DNA of 52,882 bases, taken from assembly GCA_014804365.1 (NCBI GenBank), contig JAAUZX010000086.1, positions 1 to 52,882 on the forward strand. The letters run 5' to 3'. The notes below the pieces were generated by a model, which had not been told where the DNA came from, did no database searches, and worked only from the letters and a program-made list of their open reading frames with translations. Source of the stretch: Lachnospiraceae bacterium. GTDB taxonomy: Bacteria > Bacillota > Clostridia > Lachnospirales > Lachnospiraceae. Shown here piece after piece: positions 8,036 to 16,180 of the stretch; the first letter of the stretch is position 1; every line of letters starts with the position of its first letter. The position numbers and the translations under genes were made by a program.

Positions 8036-11000
8036 ATGAAAAAAACAAAGGTATTATCATTATTGCTGGCAGGTTCTCTATTGTTTCATAGTGCAGGGAT
8101 CGAAGTGCTGGCGACTTCGGTCTCAGATCCTGTTCCCGAGGCTCAATTAGTCGATACGTTGGATGGGGCGGCCTCTGGTGATGAGACAGACGGAGAAGCA
8201 TCCGAACAGACTACCGAGACAGAAGAAGGGCAGAATCCTGAACAATCTTCTGAGCCGGAGAGCGAAGAGGAGAAAACAGAGGATTCCTCTGGAACAGTAG
8301 AAGTTCCTGAAGAACCTTCAGATAGCGGAGAAGAAACAGGAGATCCTTCTGGAGAAACGGAAGAACCTGATATATCTTCGGATGAGGAGAATAAGGAGCC
8401 TGCAGAAGATCTTGATGAAGATGAGGTGCCTGCAGACGAATCATTAGATCTTGAAGATACGATATCAGAAAATACGATATCGGAGAATGCGCTTCCGGAA
8501 GAAGAACTTGAGAAAGAGGACTCCGAAGAAGACGCTTTTGCGATTTTCCCGGGATTAGGTGATAGCTATACACTGTCCTCAGAGCAGATGGCAGATAAAA
8601 GAGAATTATCGATTCATGTGGGTGATATTGTAAGTACATATGGTAAAAATGCCGAGGACTATCCGGATGCGGATGGACTTTACGAACTTGGTGAGGTAGT
8701 GTATCTGGCGGAAACAGAAGCGGAAGCTGAACAGGTGGCTGAAGCCTTTGGCGGAAATATAGACAGCTATTCTTATGGAGTAGCAGTAATCAGTCTGCCC
8801 AAGAGTGCAACAGTAGCCATGGCAGTGGCAGCTGCTGCAGATCCGGCTGTCAAATTGCCCGCCGTATGGCCTAACTACTATAACTATCTCTACAATGATA
8901 TGAACGAGATGAAGGCAGTGGCAGCACCCAGTGACCCTGGATTTGCAGAGCAGTGGCAGCATGATTATATAGGTACCCGGTATGCATGGGCTGCGGGCTA
9001 TAAAGGTCAGAAGGTGAAAGTAGCTGTGATTGATTCGGGGTTACAAACAAACCATGAGGATTTAGCAGCAAATGCTATTGAAGGGAAAAACTTTGTTGGC
9101 GGTGCGGCTGGAACAGCGTATAATACTGACAATGGCAGCCATGGTACTCATGTGGCTGGTATCATTGCGGCAGATGATAACGGCAAAGGCGGCGTAGGAA
9201 TTGCACCGGATGCTCAGGTGAGAGGGTATTGTGTATTTCCGGCCGGTGACGATTCAAGTGCAGATAGCGCGGATATCATGCGTGCCATCAACGCAGCTGT
9301 AGAGGATGGTAATCATATTATTAATATGAGTTTGGGCGGCCCCATGTACAGCGGAGACTATGAGAAGACAGTCAAAGCAGCATACAATAAAGGTGTAGCG
9401 ATTTTTGCGGCTTCTGGTAATGAAGATACAAACAGTTATGCTTTCCCGGCCGCTTATAGTGGTGCGATTTCCGTGGGTGCGGTAGACCAGAATGGTGCAA
9501 AAGCTTCTTTTTCTAATTATGGCAGCACCGTAAAACTTGCCTTTCCGGGAATGCACATTTACTCTACGATTCCTACCAATAGTTATGGCTATATGAATGG
9601 TACCAGTCAGGCATCTCCTGCAGCTGCAGGTACGGCGGCAGTAATTCTTTCCGCCAATGAATCGATTCGTAATAAAACCGGTAAGGCCAGAGTGGATGCG
9701 CTTCTCTCTGCAATGAAGTCCTCCACTACTAAGAGCTCCAGCTCCGGTATGGGAGCAGGTACTACTTGGCTGCCGGGTGTATTGAAAATTGCTTCGGACA
9801 TGACCGCACCGGATGCACCGGTTATTGCGATCAATGAAACAGCGAAAACCGGTACGACTTATGAGGCAGAGAGTGTAACGGCCACACTCTCAACACAAAC
9901 TGCCGTAGATGTGGAGATCTGGTATACAATAGACGGCAAAAATCCTACTTATAAGAATGGTGAGGTTATAAACGGTAATAAATATACGGCACCAATTACA
10001 CTGACAGGTGCGAAGAAGGTGACCATCAAGGCTATTGCCTTGAACCCGATCACAGGTAAGGTGAGCAAGGTTGCTTCTAAGTCATGCACTTTAGCACCGA
10101 TTCCTACCGGCGTGACATTGGATTCTAAAACAGGGATTTCACGCGTTGCTCCGGGTAAGAGCTTGGCTTTAACTGCTTCTGTCACACCTGCCTATGCAGT
10201 TTCTACAAAAGTACAGTGGTCTGTGGGTGCTGCAGAGAAGGAAGCAGGAATCACAGTTTCAAATGGCACCGTGAAAACAAAAGGAACCACCCCCGTAGGA
10301 ACGTATACTGTTACTGCCACAGCTGTAGGAGCGGATGGCAAGACTTTTAATGGTGTTTCTTCAAAACCATATAAGTTTGAAGTAATTAGCGGATCGATCA
10401 TTAAAACGATTGCTTTTAAGGACGAAGGCAAAAGCTTAAAAGCGCAGACTTTGGATATCGGTAAAACTCTGGAGCTGATATCTTACCTTAATGTGACCAC
10501 ACAAGATGGTTCTGCGCATGGTGCCAACGACGTAATTTGGTCTAGCAGTAACAGCAAGGTAGCTACGGTCAAGGATGGCGTTGTTACTGCTGTTGCCCCC
10601 GGTAAAGCTGTAATTAAAGCAATCTCAAATGATGGTTTTAATAAGAGTGCATCTTGCAATGTAACCGTAAACCAGCCTGTTACGAGAATCACATTAAGCG
10701 GACCGCAAAAAGTGGCTGTCGGTAAAGCGATTACGCTCAAAGCGACAGTTACACCGGCAAACGCCACCAACCAAAAGCTTACTTGGAAAGTGGAAGGAAA
10801 TGATAAGGTAACGGTAGCAAACGGTAAGGTGACTGCGAAGAGCGGTGCAACAGGAACATGTACTGTGACAGCCACGGCTGTAGACGGTTCCAACATTTCT
10901 TCCGCAGCCTATCCTATTACGATTGTATCAGGAAAGATTACAAAGATTACGCTTTCTAATACGAATATGGTACTCTTCAGTAAGAAAGTGAATACAAAGA

Positions 11001-11875
11001 CACCTATTACAGAAAAGTTGGTTTCTACAGTAGATGGTGAGACCGGAGCAGACACGACTTTGATAGAATGGACTAGCAGTGCGCCCTCTATAGTTAGTGT
11101 AGACAAAAACGGTAATATCACTGCAAAAGCACCAGGTAAGGCTACGATTACTTGCGCAGCCACTGATGGCAGCAATAAGAAGGCGGCTTGCACAGTGAAA
11201 GTTAACGTGCCAATGTCCAAATTAAGTATAGGAACCACAGACAGTTTTGGAAATTTCTATAATGATGAAGGTATATATGCGGGTTATGTTGCGCAAGGTA
11301 AGAGTGTAAAAATGTCTGCTAAATGTGGCACTAACTATGGTACACCTACTAATAAGAAAGTAACCTGGAAGAGTAGCAATCCCGAGGTTGCCACTGTGGA
11401 TAAAAACGGGAAAGTAACTGCTGTTAAAACGGCGGCCATAGGCTCTGAAGCTGTTATTACAGCTACTGCTGAAGATGGCAGCGAAGTGGTTTCCAATGAG
11501 TATACTGTTATGGTTTCGCCGCTGTTTAAATATTTTATCTTTGATGGTTATGAGGTGGTGGGAATAACAGCCGATGGTGCTGGGTATTTGCCTTCTTATT
11601 ATACAGTTAGCGTGTCCGGCGGCAAGAACCCAGGGCTTAATAAAATGACTGTTCCTGAGAAGCGGGCAGATGGAACAACAATCTGGCATTATTTACTTTA
11701 TCCGATTCCGGGTAAGGTGACGACAACCAAGCCATATTCCAGTCCGACTTTATATACGAGTGATTTGCAGAAAATGACAGTTACCGTGAAGTTGCGGGAT
11801 GGATCAGGCCTAAAAGCAAAAAAGACTGTCTGGGCTGCACGCTTTGATGGTGGAAAGGTCGGATATTATGATTAA
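8036..11875 (+). CDS. Secreted subtilisin-like (S8) serine protease with Ig-like repeats, second copy
   Basis: Secreted protease of 1279 residues, paralogous to the gene at 3351. ATG 8036 follows AAAGGGGAAGAA and begins a signal peptide (MKKTKVLSLLLAGSLLF). An acidic Glu/Ser/Thr/Pro linker with NTISEN repeats precedes the pro-domain (about 216-287, ending KLPAVWPNYY). The catalytic triad is complete: D333 in VAVIDSG, H369 in SHGTHVAG, S524 in GTSQASP; the oxyanion Asn is N462 in AASGNED. Then come a chitobiase-C-like unit (YTIDGKNPTYKNG) and about five Big_2 Ig-like domains, with a unique C-terminal region of about 120 residues. There is no sortase or SLH signal. By eye its codon use is more A/T-ending than the first copy, hinting at a separate history. 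It is followed by a strong terminator. Confidence 0.9.
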   Translation: MKKTKVLSLLLAGSLLFHSAGIEVLATSVSDPVPEAQLVDTLDGAASGDETDGEASEQTTETEEGQNPEQSSEPESEEEKTEDSSGTVEVPEEPSDSGEETGDPSGETEEPDISSDEENKEPAEDLDEDEVPADESLDLEDTISENTISENALPEEELEKEDSEEDAFAIFPGLGDSYTLSSEQMADKRELSIHVGDIVSTYGKNAEDYPDADGLYELGEVVYLAETEAEAEQVAEAFGGNIDSYSYGVAVISLPKSATVAMAVAAAADPAVKLPAVWPNYYNYLYNDMNEMKAVAAPSDPGFAEQWQHDYIGTRYAWAAGYKGQKVKVAVIDSGLQTNHEDLAANAIEGKNFVGGAAGTAYNTDNGSHGTHVAGIIAADDNGKGGVGIAPDAQVRGYCVFPAGDDSSADSADIMRAINAAVEDGNHIINMSLGGPMYSGDYEKTVKAAYNKGVAIFAASGNEDTNSYAFPAAYSGAISVGAVDQNGAKASFSNYGSTVKLAFPGMHIYSTIPTNSYGYMNGTSQASPAAAGTAAVILSANESIRNKTGKARVDALLSAMKSSTTKSSSSGMGAGTTWLPGVLKIASDMTAPDAPVIAINETAKTGTTYEAESVTATLSTQTAVDVEIWYTIDGKNPTYKNGEVINGNKYTAPITLTGAKKVTIKAIALNPITGKVSKVASKSCTLAPIPTGVTLDSKTGISRVAPGKSLALTASVTPAYAVSTKVQWSVGAAEKEAGITVSNGTVKTKGTTPVGTYTVTATAVGADGKTFNGVSSKPYKFEVISGSIIKTIAFKDEGKSLKAQTLDIGKTLELISYLNVTTQDGSAHGANDVIWSSSNSKVATVKDGVVTAVAPGKAVIKAISNDGFNKSASCNVTVNQPVTRITLSGPQKVAVGKAITLKATVTPANATNQKLTWKVEGNDKVTVANGKVTAKSGATGTCTVTATAVDGSNISSAAYPITIVSGKITKITLSNTNMVLFSKKVNTKTPITEKLVSTVDGETGADTTLIEWTSSAPSIVSVDKNGNITAKAPGKATITCAATDGSNKKAACTVKVNVPMSKLSIGTTDSFGNFYNDEGIYAGYVAQGKSVKMSAKCGTNYGTPTNKKVTWKSSNPEVATVDKNGKVTAVKTAAIGSEAVITATAEDGSEVVSNEYTVMVSPLFKYFIFDGYEVVGITADGAGYLPSYYTVSVSGGKNPGLNKMTVPEKRADGTTIWHYLLYPIPGKVTTTKPYSSPTLYTSDLQKMTVTVKLRDGSGLKAKKTVWAARFDGGKVGYYD

Positions 11876-11881
11876 TAAGTA

Positions 11882-11915
11882 AAAAAAGCAGTCGGCTTTA
11901 GCCGACTGTTTTTTT
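11882..11915 (+). terminator. Intrinsic terminator after the second S8 protease
   Basis: An 8-bp perfect stem CAGTCGGC/GCCGACTG with a TTTA loop, followed by seven T and preceded by a run of A. It separates the protease from the next small membrane protein. Confidence 0.95.
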
Positions 11916-12089
11916 AAAGAAATTGCTCAATACTTTGGTTTCATAGTAAATTTGTCGAGATGTTTATCAATTCATGAGCATTATTTATAATTCCACAATA
12001 GAGTGAGACATGAATTCTTTGCGGTTTGTTGCGTTACAAATTTGATGTGTTGTTGGGGTGATGTCAGTCGCTTGCCATGGTTAGGGTGT

Positions 12090-12117
12090 TTGACTTGTCA
12101 ACCCAATATGCTATTAT
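12090..12117 (+). promoter_or_regulatory. Promoter of the second pro-domain-like protein
   Basis: -35 TTGACT (12090-12095), 16-bp spacer, -10 TATTAT (12112-12117) with TATGC directly before the hexamer (extended -10). The start codon lies 49 bases downstream. Confidence 0.65.
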
Positions 12118-12165
12118 GTCAATATGCGAGACAAGTATTATATTTTGTACCGGAAAGGGGACTTA

Positions 12166-12573
12166 ATGAAAAAGAAGATGTTGATAACAGTAATAATAAT
12201 TACGGCGGTTATTATTGTGATATTGGCGGGGTGGTATGTAATGTTCGTTCATTTTGGAAGAGGTCAGGCATTTCCTTTTTTAAAAACAGTAGAAATGGAA
12301 GAGGATCAAATGCAGTCATTGCAAATAGCAGAAAATCCTCTCCTGGCGAATGTCGCTACACAGAAAGAAGCGAAGGAAATTGCAGAGCAGTATGGAATAA
12401 TATTGGTATCGTATGAAAATGGGATAGCTGTATATCAAACCGAAGAAGACCCATATGACGTAATCGTCAGAGGACAGGAAAATGGTTACTATGAATTATC
12501 CATTAATTATATCAGAAGAGTAGAAGAGGATGTACTGAAAGAAACAAAGCAAACCGGGCAAGTGGAACAGTAG
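12166..12573 (+). CDS. Signal-anchored protein resembling an S8 protease pro-domain
   Basis: Protein of 135 residues. ATG 12166 follows AAAGGGGA and starts a signal anchor (MKKKM, then about 18 hydrophobic residues), with no lipobox Cys. The external part (about 64-118) has the layout of the neighbouring protease propeptides: KEAKEIAEQYG, then LVSYENGIAVYQT, then a region ending in INY. This parallels EEAEKIADLYG / SYSYGVAT / PNY in the lipoprotein at 7573. It has its own promoter and no catalytic domain. The same frame stays open for 39 more codons after the TAG at 12571 (to TGA 12693), so the present C-terminus may reflect a nonsense change. Function in trans on the proteases is inferred. 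Confidence 0.65.
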   Translation: MKKKMLITVIIITAVIIVILAGWYVMFVHFGRGQAFPFLKTVEMEEDQMQSLQIAENPLLANVATQKEAKEIAEQYGIILVSYENGIAVYQTEEDPYDVIVRGQENGYYELSINYIRRVEEDVLKETKQTGQVEQ

Positions 12574-12693
12574 CAGACAGAATTGATGAAGAAAGGCGAA
12601 GAAATTACACAGAGGCTTGTGAAAAAGTATACCCATATTATTTTGGCACGCAATACACAAGAGGTATGCGATGAAACTATGAAGTTGGAATGA
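12574..12693 (+). pseudogene. Possible severed C-terminal extension of the preceding gene
   Basis: Directly after the TAG that ends the preceding protein, the same frame remains open for 39 codons to a TGA at 12691-12693. It includes the charged stretch ELMKKGEEITQRLVKKYTH. No ribosome site precedes the internal ATG at 12586. Either the TAG is a recent nonsense mutation or this is chance open frame. No family is recognised. Confidence 0.3.
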
Positions 12694-12723
12694 TAAATAT
12701 ACCGCTGAGGGAGATTACACATT

Positions 12724-12954
12724 ATGGAAAACCAGTCAAAATGTAATATGCGAACAGCACAGAAACAAAGAAGAGAAGCGTTGCTGCTGGAGGGAAAAAC
12801 CGGAAAGACAGTAAAGGATACACTCCCCGACACATCGTATCTTTGGTCTGGTGAGGCAGAAGCGATGTATTCGAAAGGTGCGCGTGATTTTTTAAAAACT
12901 TCTTTGGCGTATAGTATTATATGTGGGCATCAGGACATAGATGGTAGGTCGTAG
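12724..12954 (+). CDS. Small hypothetical protein, weakly supported
   Basis: A 76-residue open frame, basic in its first half (RTAQKQRREALLLEGKTGK), with no signal peptide, membrane segment or recognised motif. GAGGGAG lies 11-16 bases upstream of the ATG, a slightly long spacing. It sits in a gene-poor zone between the protease block and an inverted-repeat element and could be a relic. No function can be given. Confidence 0.3.
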   Translation: MENQSKCNMRTAQKQRREALLLEGKTGKTVKDTLPDTSYLWSGEAEAMYSKGARDFLKTSLAYSIICGHQDIDGRS

Positions 12955-12968
12955 ATACATATTTTTTG

Positions 12969-13342
12969 GTTACTTTTCATACCCACGCCGGATTTGGGCA
13001 TAACAATCTGCCGGGGCTATAGTATTATACTTTAGTACCGGCTTCCTTTTTTACTTTGGGCGGTCGTCTGCGGCCATATATCTCAGAAATTTTCTGATAT
13101 ACATTTTCTTCATCCGCACGTAACAGATATACCACGCTCAGACCGTCACAGATATAACACAGGCTTTCTTGGCTGCGCAGGTGCCATATGGAAAAAATGG
13201 TGGTTCGGAAAAAAGAAAAACAGACGAAAAAGGACCGTGGGATAACATATCCACAATTCGGCGCCTTTCGTCTATTTTGGGTGTATAAAAGTTTTTGTAA
13301 TTCAGCAATATGTCCAGATCTGGCGTGGGTGTGAAAAGTAAC
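12969..13342. mobile_element. 374-bp element with 33-bp inverted terminal repeats (MITE-like)
   Basis: The left end (12969-13001, starting GTTACTTTTCATACCCACGC) and right end (13310-13342) are inverted repeats of 33 bp with four mismatches. All four are transitions that would be G-U pairs in RNA. An inner hairpin (AGACGAAA with TTTCGTCT) and a smaller one (GTGGGAT/ATCCAC) lie between. On the - strand a frame without any stop runs from 13414 through the whole element to TAA at 13025-13027 (129 codons), but it has no ATG, GTG or TTG start near its beginning. No target duplication is evident. It may be a non-autonomous transposable element or a large structured RNA repeat. It carries no transposase. 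Confidence 0.5.
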
Positions 13343-13381
13343 GAATGAAGTTTTCGCTACTTGATTAAATTCAGTTGACAG

Positions 13382-13410
13382 TTGTAATAAAAAACAGAAT
13401 GTGCTACAAT
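13382..13410 (+). promoter_or_regulatory. Promoter of the Rpn-family gene
   Basis: -35 TTGTAA (13382-13387), 17-bp spacer, -10 TACAAT (13405-13410) preceded by TGTGC (extended -10). A TTGACA at 13375 lies too far away (24 bp) to be the -35 for this hexamer. Confidence 0.6.
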
Positions 13411-13453
13411 CTTTTCAAGCAAAGATTTAATCTAAGATTCTTATGACATCTTA

Positions 13454-13593
13454 ACGGATCTCTTTTATGATCCGTGTCCATGCAGAGTGATCTCTGCGAG
13501 AACTCCTTGCTTACAACTAAATAATTGCAGGGAGGGAATAGAAGCAACAATGGAAAAGCGCCTCTCTGCCCACAGAGAAAGAGAGGAAATGCT
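13454..13593 (+). promoter_or_regulatory. Long structured leader with overlapping upstream ORF
   Basis: The leader holds two hairpins, ACGGATC/GATCCGT (13454-13475) and GCAGAG/CTCTGC (13482-13497). Then AGGGAGGG at 13529-13536 precedes ATG 13550. That ATG opens a 36-codon basic peptide (MEKRLSAHREREEMLCRRKK...) ending at 13660, out of frame with and overlapping the start of the nuclease gene at 13594. This arrangement could couple or limit translation of the nuclease; whether the peptide is made is unknown. Confidence 0.4.
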
Positions 13594-14580
13594 ATGCAGA
13601 AGAAAGAAACAGGAAAAGCGAATCAGAAAACCAAGGTACAGAATACAGCACAGAGGGTAGAAAGACATGCTGGATATACAGCGCCTATGCAGGCGTATGG
13701 CGTAGCGGATGATTTTCAGAATATATTTCCGGAGGAATATCAGCTTAACTTAAGTGATTTTGCACTGTTTTTGTCAGTTATGAAAATAAAAGAAGCCTAT
13801 GAAGACGTGTTGGGAATCATATTAGATGAACCTCATCTGAAATTGAAGGAAGTCAAAGTGGAACAAGTTGTTCTGAACAAGTCCGGCAAGCGTGCAATAC
13901 GCCTTGATGCATGGGCACAGGACTGGCAGGACAGACGATATGATATGGAAATGCAAAATGATACAGATGGAGATAGCGTTCGCAAACGTTCCAGATTTTA
14001 CCAGAGCATGCTGGATACCCCAGTTTTAAAATCGGGAAAGAAAACACGATACAAGTATCTGCCGTCCACAACTATCATTTTCATTACACAGGAAGATATT
14101 TTCGGAAAAGATCTGGCGATGTATACATTCAGTGAACGGTGTAAGGAGATACCGGAATTATCTCTGGAAGACGGTACAAGCAAGATATTTCTGAATATGA
14201 CAAGCAAAAACGGTAGACCGGAGCTGATCAGCCTGCTGCAATACATGAAACATACTACACTGGATAATGAGGATGTGACGGTAAGAGACGAGCGGATTCT
14301 GGATCTGGACAGGATTGTCGGCGAAGTGAAGCAATCGGAAGAATGGGAGGCCGTTAAGATGAATATTCTTGAGATTGGCATAGAAAAAGGTATAGAAAAA
14401 GGTATAGAAAAAGGTATAGAAAAAGGTATAGAAAAAGGCAGTCTGCTGACGCTGGTCAAAAATGTGGAGTCGGCAATGAAAAATATGAATACAGATCAAC
14501 AGAAGGCGTGTGAAGTTCTTGGTGTATCAGTGGAAGAGTATGAAAGCGCAAAGCGACAGATTGCGGCATGGAAGAAATAA
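13594..14580 (+). CDS. Rpn-family PD-(D/E)XK nuclease (transposase_31-like)
   Basis: Protein of 328 residues of the Rpn/PDDEXK family (recombination-promoting nucleases, often annotated as transposase or inactivated derivative). ATG 13594 follows GAGAGGAA. The nuclease core is visible: D105 in IRLDAWAQD and E119-x-Q121 in DMEMQND, then a YL-P-T-IIFI strand. A tandem (GIEK)5 segment follows near residue 262, as is typical for the variable C-terminal part of this family. Family members cleave DNA and promote RecA-independent gene mobility, and some act in phage defence. It is monocistronic, with its own promoter and a long leader, beside an inverted-repeat element, in what looks like an accessory region. 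Metal-binding residues appear intact, but activity is not proven. Confidence 0.85.
   Translation: MQKKETGKANQKTKVQNTAQRVERHAGYTAPMQAYGVADDFQNIFPEEYQLNLSDFALFLSVMKIKEAYEDVLGIILDEPHLKLKEVKVEQVVLNKSGKRAIRLDAWAQDWQDRRYDMEMQNDTDGDSVRKRSRFYQSMLDTPVLKSGKKTRYKYLPSTTIIFITQEDIFGKDLAMYTFSERCKEIPELSLEDGTSKIFLNMTSKNGRPELISLLQYMKHTTLDNEDVTVRDERILDLDRIVGEVKQSEEWEAVKMNILEIGIEKGIEKGIEKGIEKGIEKGSLLTLVKNVESAMKNMNTDQQKACEVLGVSVEEYESAKRQIAAWKK
14377..14436 (+). repeat. Five 12-bp tandem repeats (GIEK)n
   Basis: Five units of GGTATAGAAAAA (the first has GGC) encode GIEKGIEKGIEKGIEK.... Because the unit is 12 bp, slippage changes protein length by four residues and never the frame. The A5 runs favour slippage. Confidence 0.9.
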
Positions 14581-14817
14581 TAATGTAACTATACTGTAAG
14601 GGCCTTTGCCACAGATGACAGTGAGCAGATAGGAACCAGACGTTATATGTTTTCGCGTCAATCACGTCCAATAATTGATCCGCAAAAATACAGGAGGAGA
14701 AGTTATTATATACACCCTTCCAATTTTCGGTTATAATAAAATTGTTTATCATCCGCATACTAATTTATGTGCAACATAATATGACAAAAGAACGTATAAC
14801 GTGGAAGAGGGGGAAAG

Positions 14818-16071
14818 ATGATTCATAAGAAAATAGCCTTATTAATGGCGATGACATTATGTGTAACTGCTTGCTTAAGCGGTTGCGGCAAGAAAGCAGA
14901 GCCTGCACCGTTGCCGGAGTTGGAAGTGGTGGAGGAGCCAGAACCCGAGCCGGAACCGGAAGAGGAGATCGTGGAAGAACCTGAACCCACGACGGCTTAT
15001 CCCGTGATCGAAGAGAGAACCGTGGTAAACGGTGAGATGCAGAGTTACCTGACCGGTCAGTGGACAAGCACAGAGCAGGCGAACAGAAGACCGATTGCGG
15101 TCATGATTCCGAATAACAGGCCGGCGATGCCGCAGTATGGATTATCGAGGGCCGGTATTATATATGAGGCACCGGTAGAAGGGCGCATTACGAGACTGAT
15201 GGCTGTATTTGAGGATTTTGACGATCTGGAGCGGATCGGACCGGTGCGAAGCAGCCGTGACTATTTCGTCTATGTGGCGATGGGATATGAAGCGATCTAC
15301 TGCAACTGGGGATTGGCAAAGCCGTATGTGGAGGAATTGATCAACAGGCCGAACTATTATAATGTCAGTGCGGCGGTGAGCGGTATCCATAATCCCGCCG
15401 ACGAGGCGTTCTTTAGAGTGAAGCGTCCGGGATACGCTCAGGAATTTACCGGATATCTCAAGATAGACGGTCTGTTTAAGGCAGTGGATCGTCTCGGATA
15501 CGACTGGAATTATGATGAGGCCTATGTACCGCCTTTCCTGTTTGCGGCGGATGATGTGCGGGCGGATTATGCGGAGAATGAGGATGCGCGGATCATCTAT
15601 CCGGGCGGTAAGACAGGTAATAATTCCGGCGGATACGGAGCGTATAATCCATATTTTGAATATCATGAGGACGATCAGCTCTACTATCGTTATCAGGACG
15701 GGGGCAAACAGATCGATGAGCTTAACAATGAGCAGCTTGCAGTCAGCAATGTGATATTCCAGTACTGCCACGGAGAGGTCAGGGATGATCACGATTATCT
15801 TGCATTCGGTGTACACGGAGAGGGCGATGCGATCGTCTTCACGAATGGTAAGGCGATTCCGTGCAAATGGATGCGATACGACGGAGATTTCACGCCGGCG
15901 AAGTATTACGACGAAGACGGAGAAGAGATTATCTTTAATCAGGGTAAGACGTGGGTATGCAATATCTGGCAGGAATATGGCGAATGCGTGCAGTACGGCG
16001 CGGACGATGACAGTCTGATCACACCGGATGTACCGTCGGTTAAATCCGCCGGTCAGACCAAAGAACAATAA
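14818..16071 (+). CDS. DUF3048 family lipoprotein (YerB-like)
   Basis: Exported lipoprotein of 417 residues. The signal sequence ends in the lipobox LSGC (Cys near residue 23). A Pro/Glu-rich spacer (PEPEPEPEEE) precedes the DUF3048 domain, recognised by RPIAVMIPNNRPAMPQYGLS, IIYEAPVEGRITRLMAVF and IGPVRSSRDYFVYVA. The C-terminal part contains GKTWVCNIW. A GAGGGGGAAAG site precedes the ATG. The biochemical role of the family is not established; Bacillus YerB is a wall-associated lipoprotein. It is followed by a weak hairpin and then prmA. Confidence 0.85.
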   Translation: MIHKKIALLMAMTLCVTACLSGCGKKAEPAPLPELEVVEEPEPEPEPEEEIVEEPEPTTAYPVIEERTVVNGEMQSYLTGQWTSTEQANRRPIAVMIPNNRPAMPQYGLSRAGIIYEAPVEGRITRLMAVFEDFDDLERIGPVRSSRDYFVYVAMGYEAIYCNWGLAKPYVEELINRPNYYNVSAAVSGIHNPADEAFFRVKRPGYAQEFTGYLKIDGLFKAVDRLGYDWNYDEAYVPPFLFAADDVRADYAENEDARIIYPGGKTGNNSGGYGAYNPYFEYHEDDQLYYRYQDGGKQIDELNNEQLAVSNVIFQYCHGEVRDDHDYLAFGVHGEGDAIVFTNGKAIPCKWMRYDGDFTPAKYYDEDGEEIIFNQGKTWVCNIWQEYGECVQYGADDDSLITPDVPSVKSAGQTKEQ

Positions 16072-16076
16072 AAACA

Positions 16077-16118
16077 TGCGGCATCCGACCGGGGCAGACC
16101 GGCACGGATGCTGCATTT
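16077..16118 (+). terminator. Weak hairpin terminator after the DUF3048 gene
   Basis: TGCGGCATCCG (16077-16087) pairs with CGGATGCTGCA (16105-16115), with an inner CCGG/CCGG pairing. Only TTT follows, so read-through toward prmA is possible. Confidence 0.55.
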
Positions 16119-16180
16119 AGTCTGTATAGGATATACGCTTTGTCGTAGTGCACAATAGCAGTGCAGAAAAGAGGTAAAAC

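Noticed and set aside
12003..12416. + strand open frame of 137 codons overlapping the second pro-domain gene
   Set aside because: It spans that gene's promoter and lacks a ribosome site; the overlapping frame starting at 12166 has the site, the membrane segment and the pro-domain pattern.
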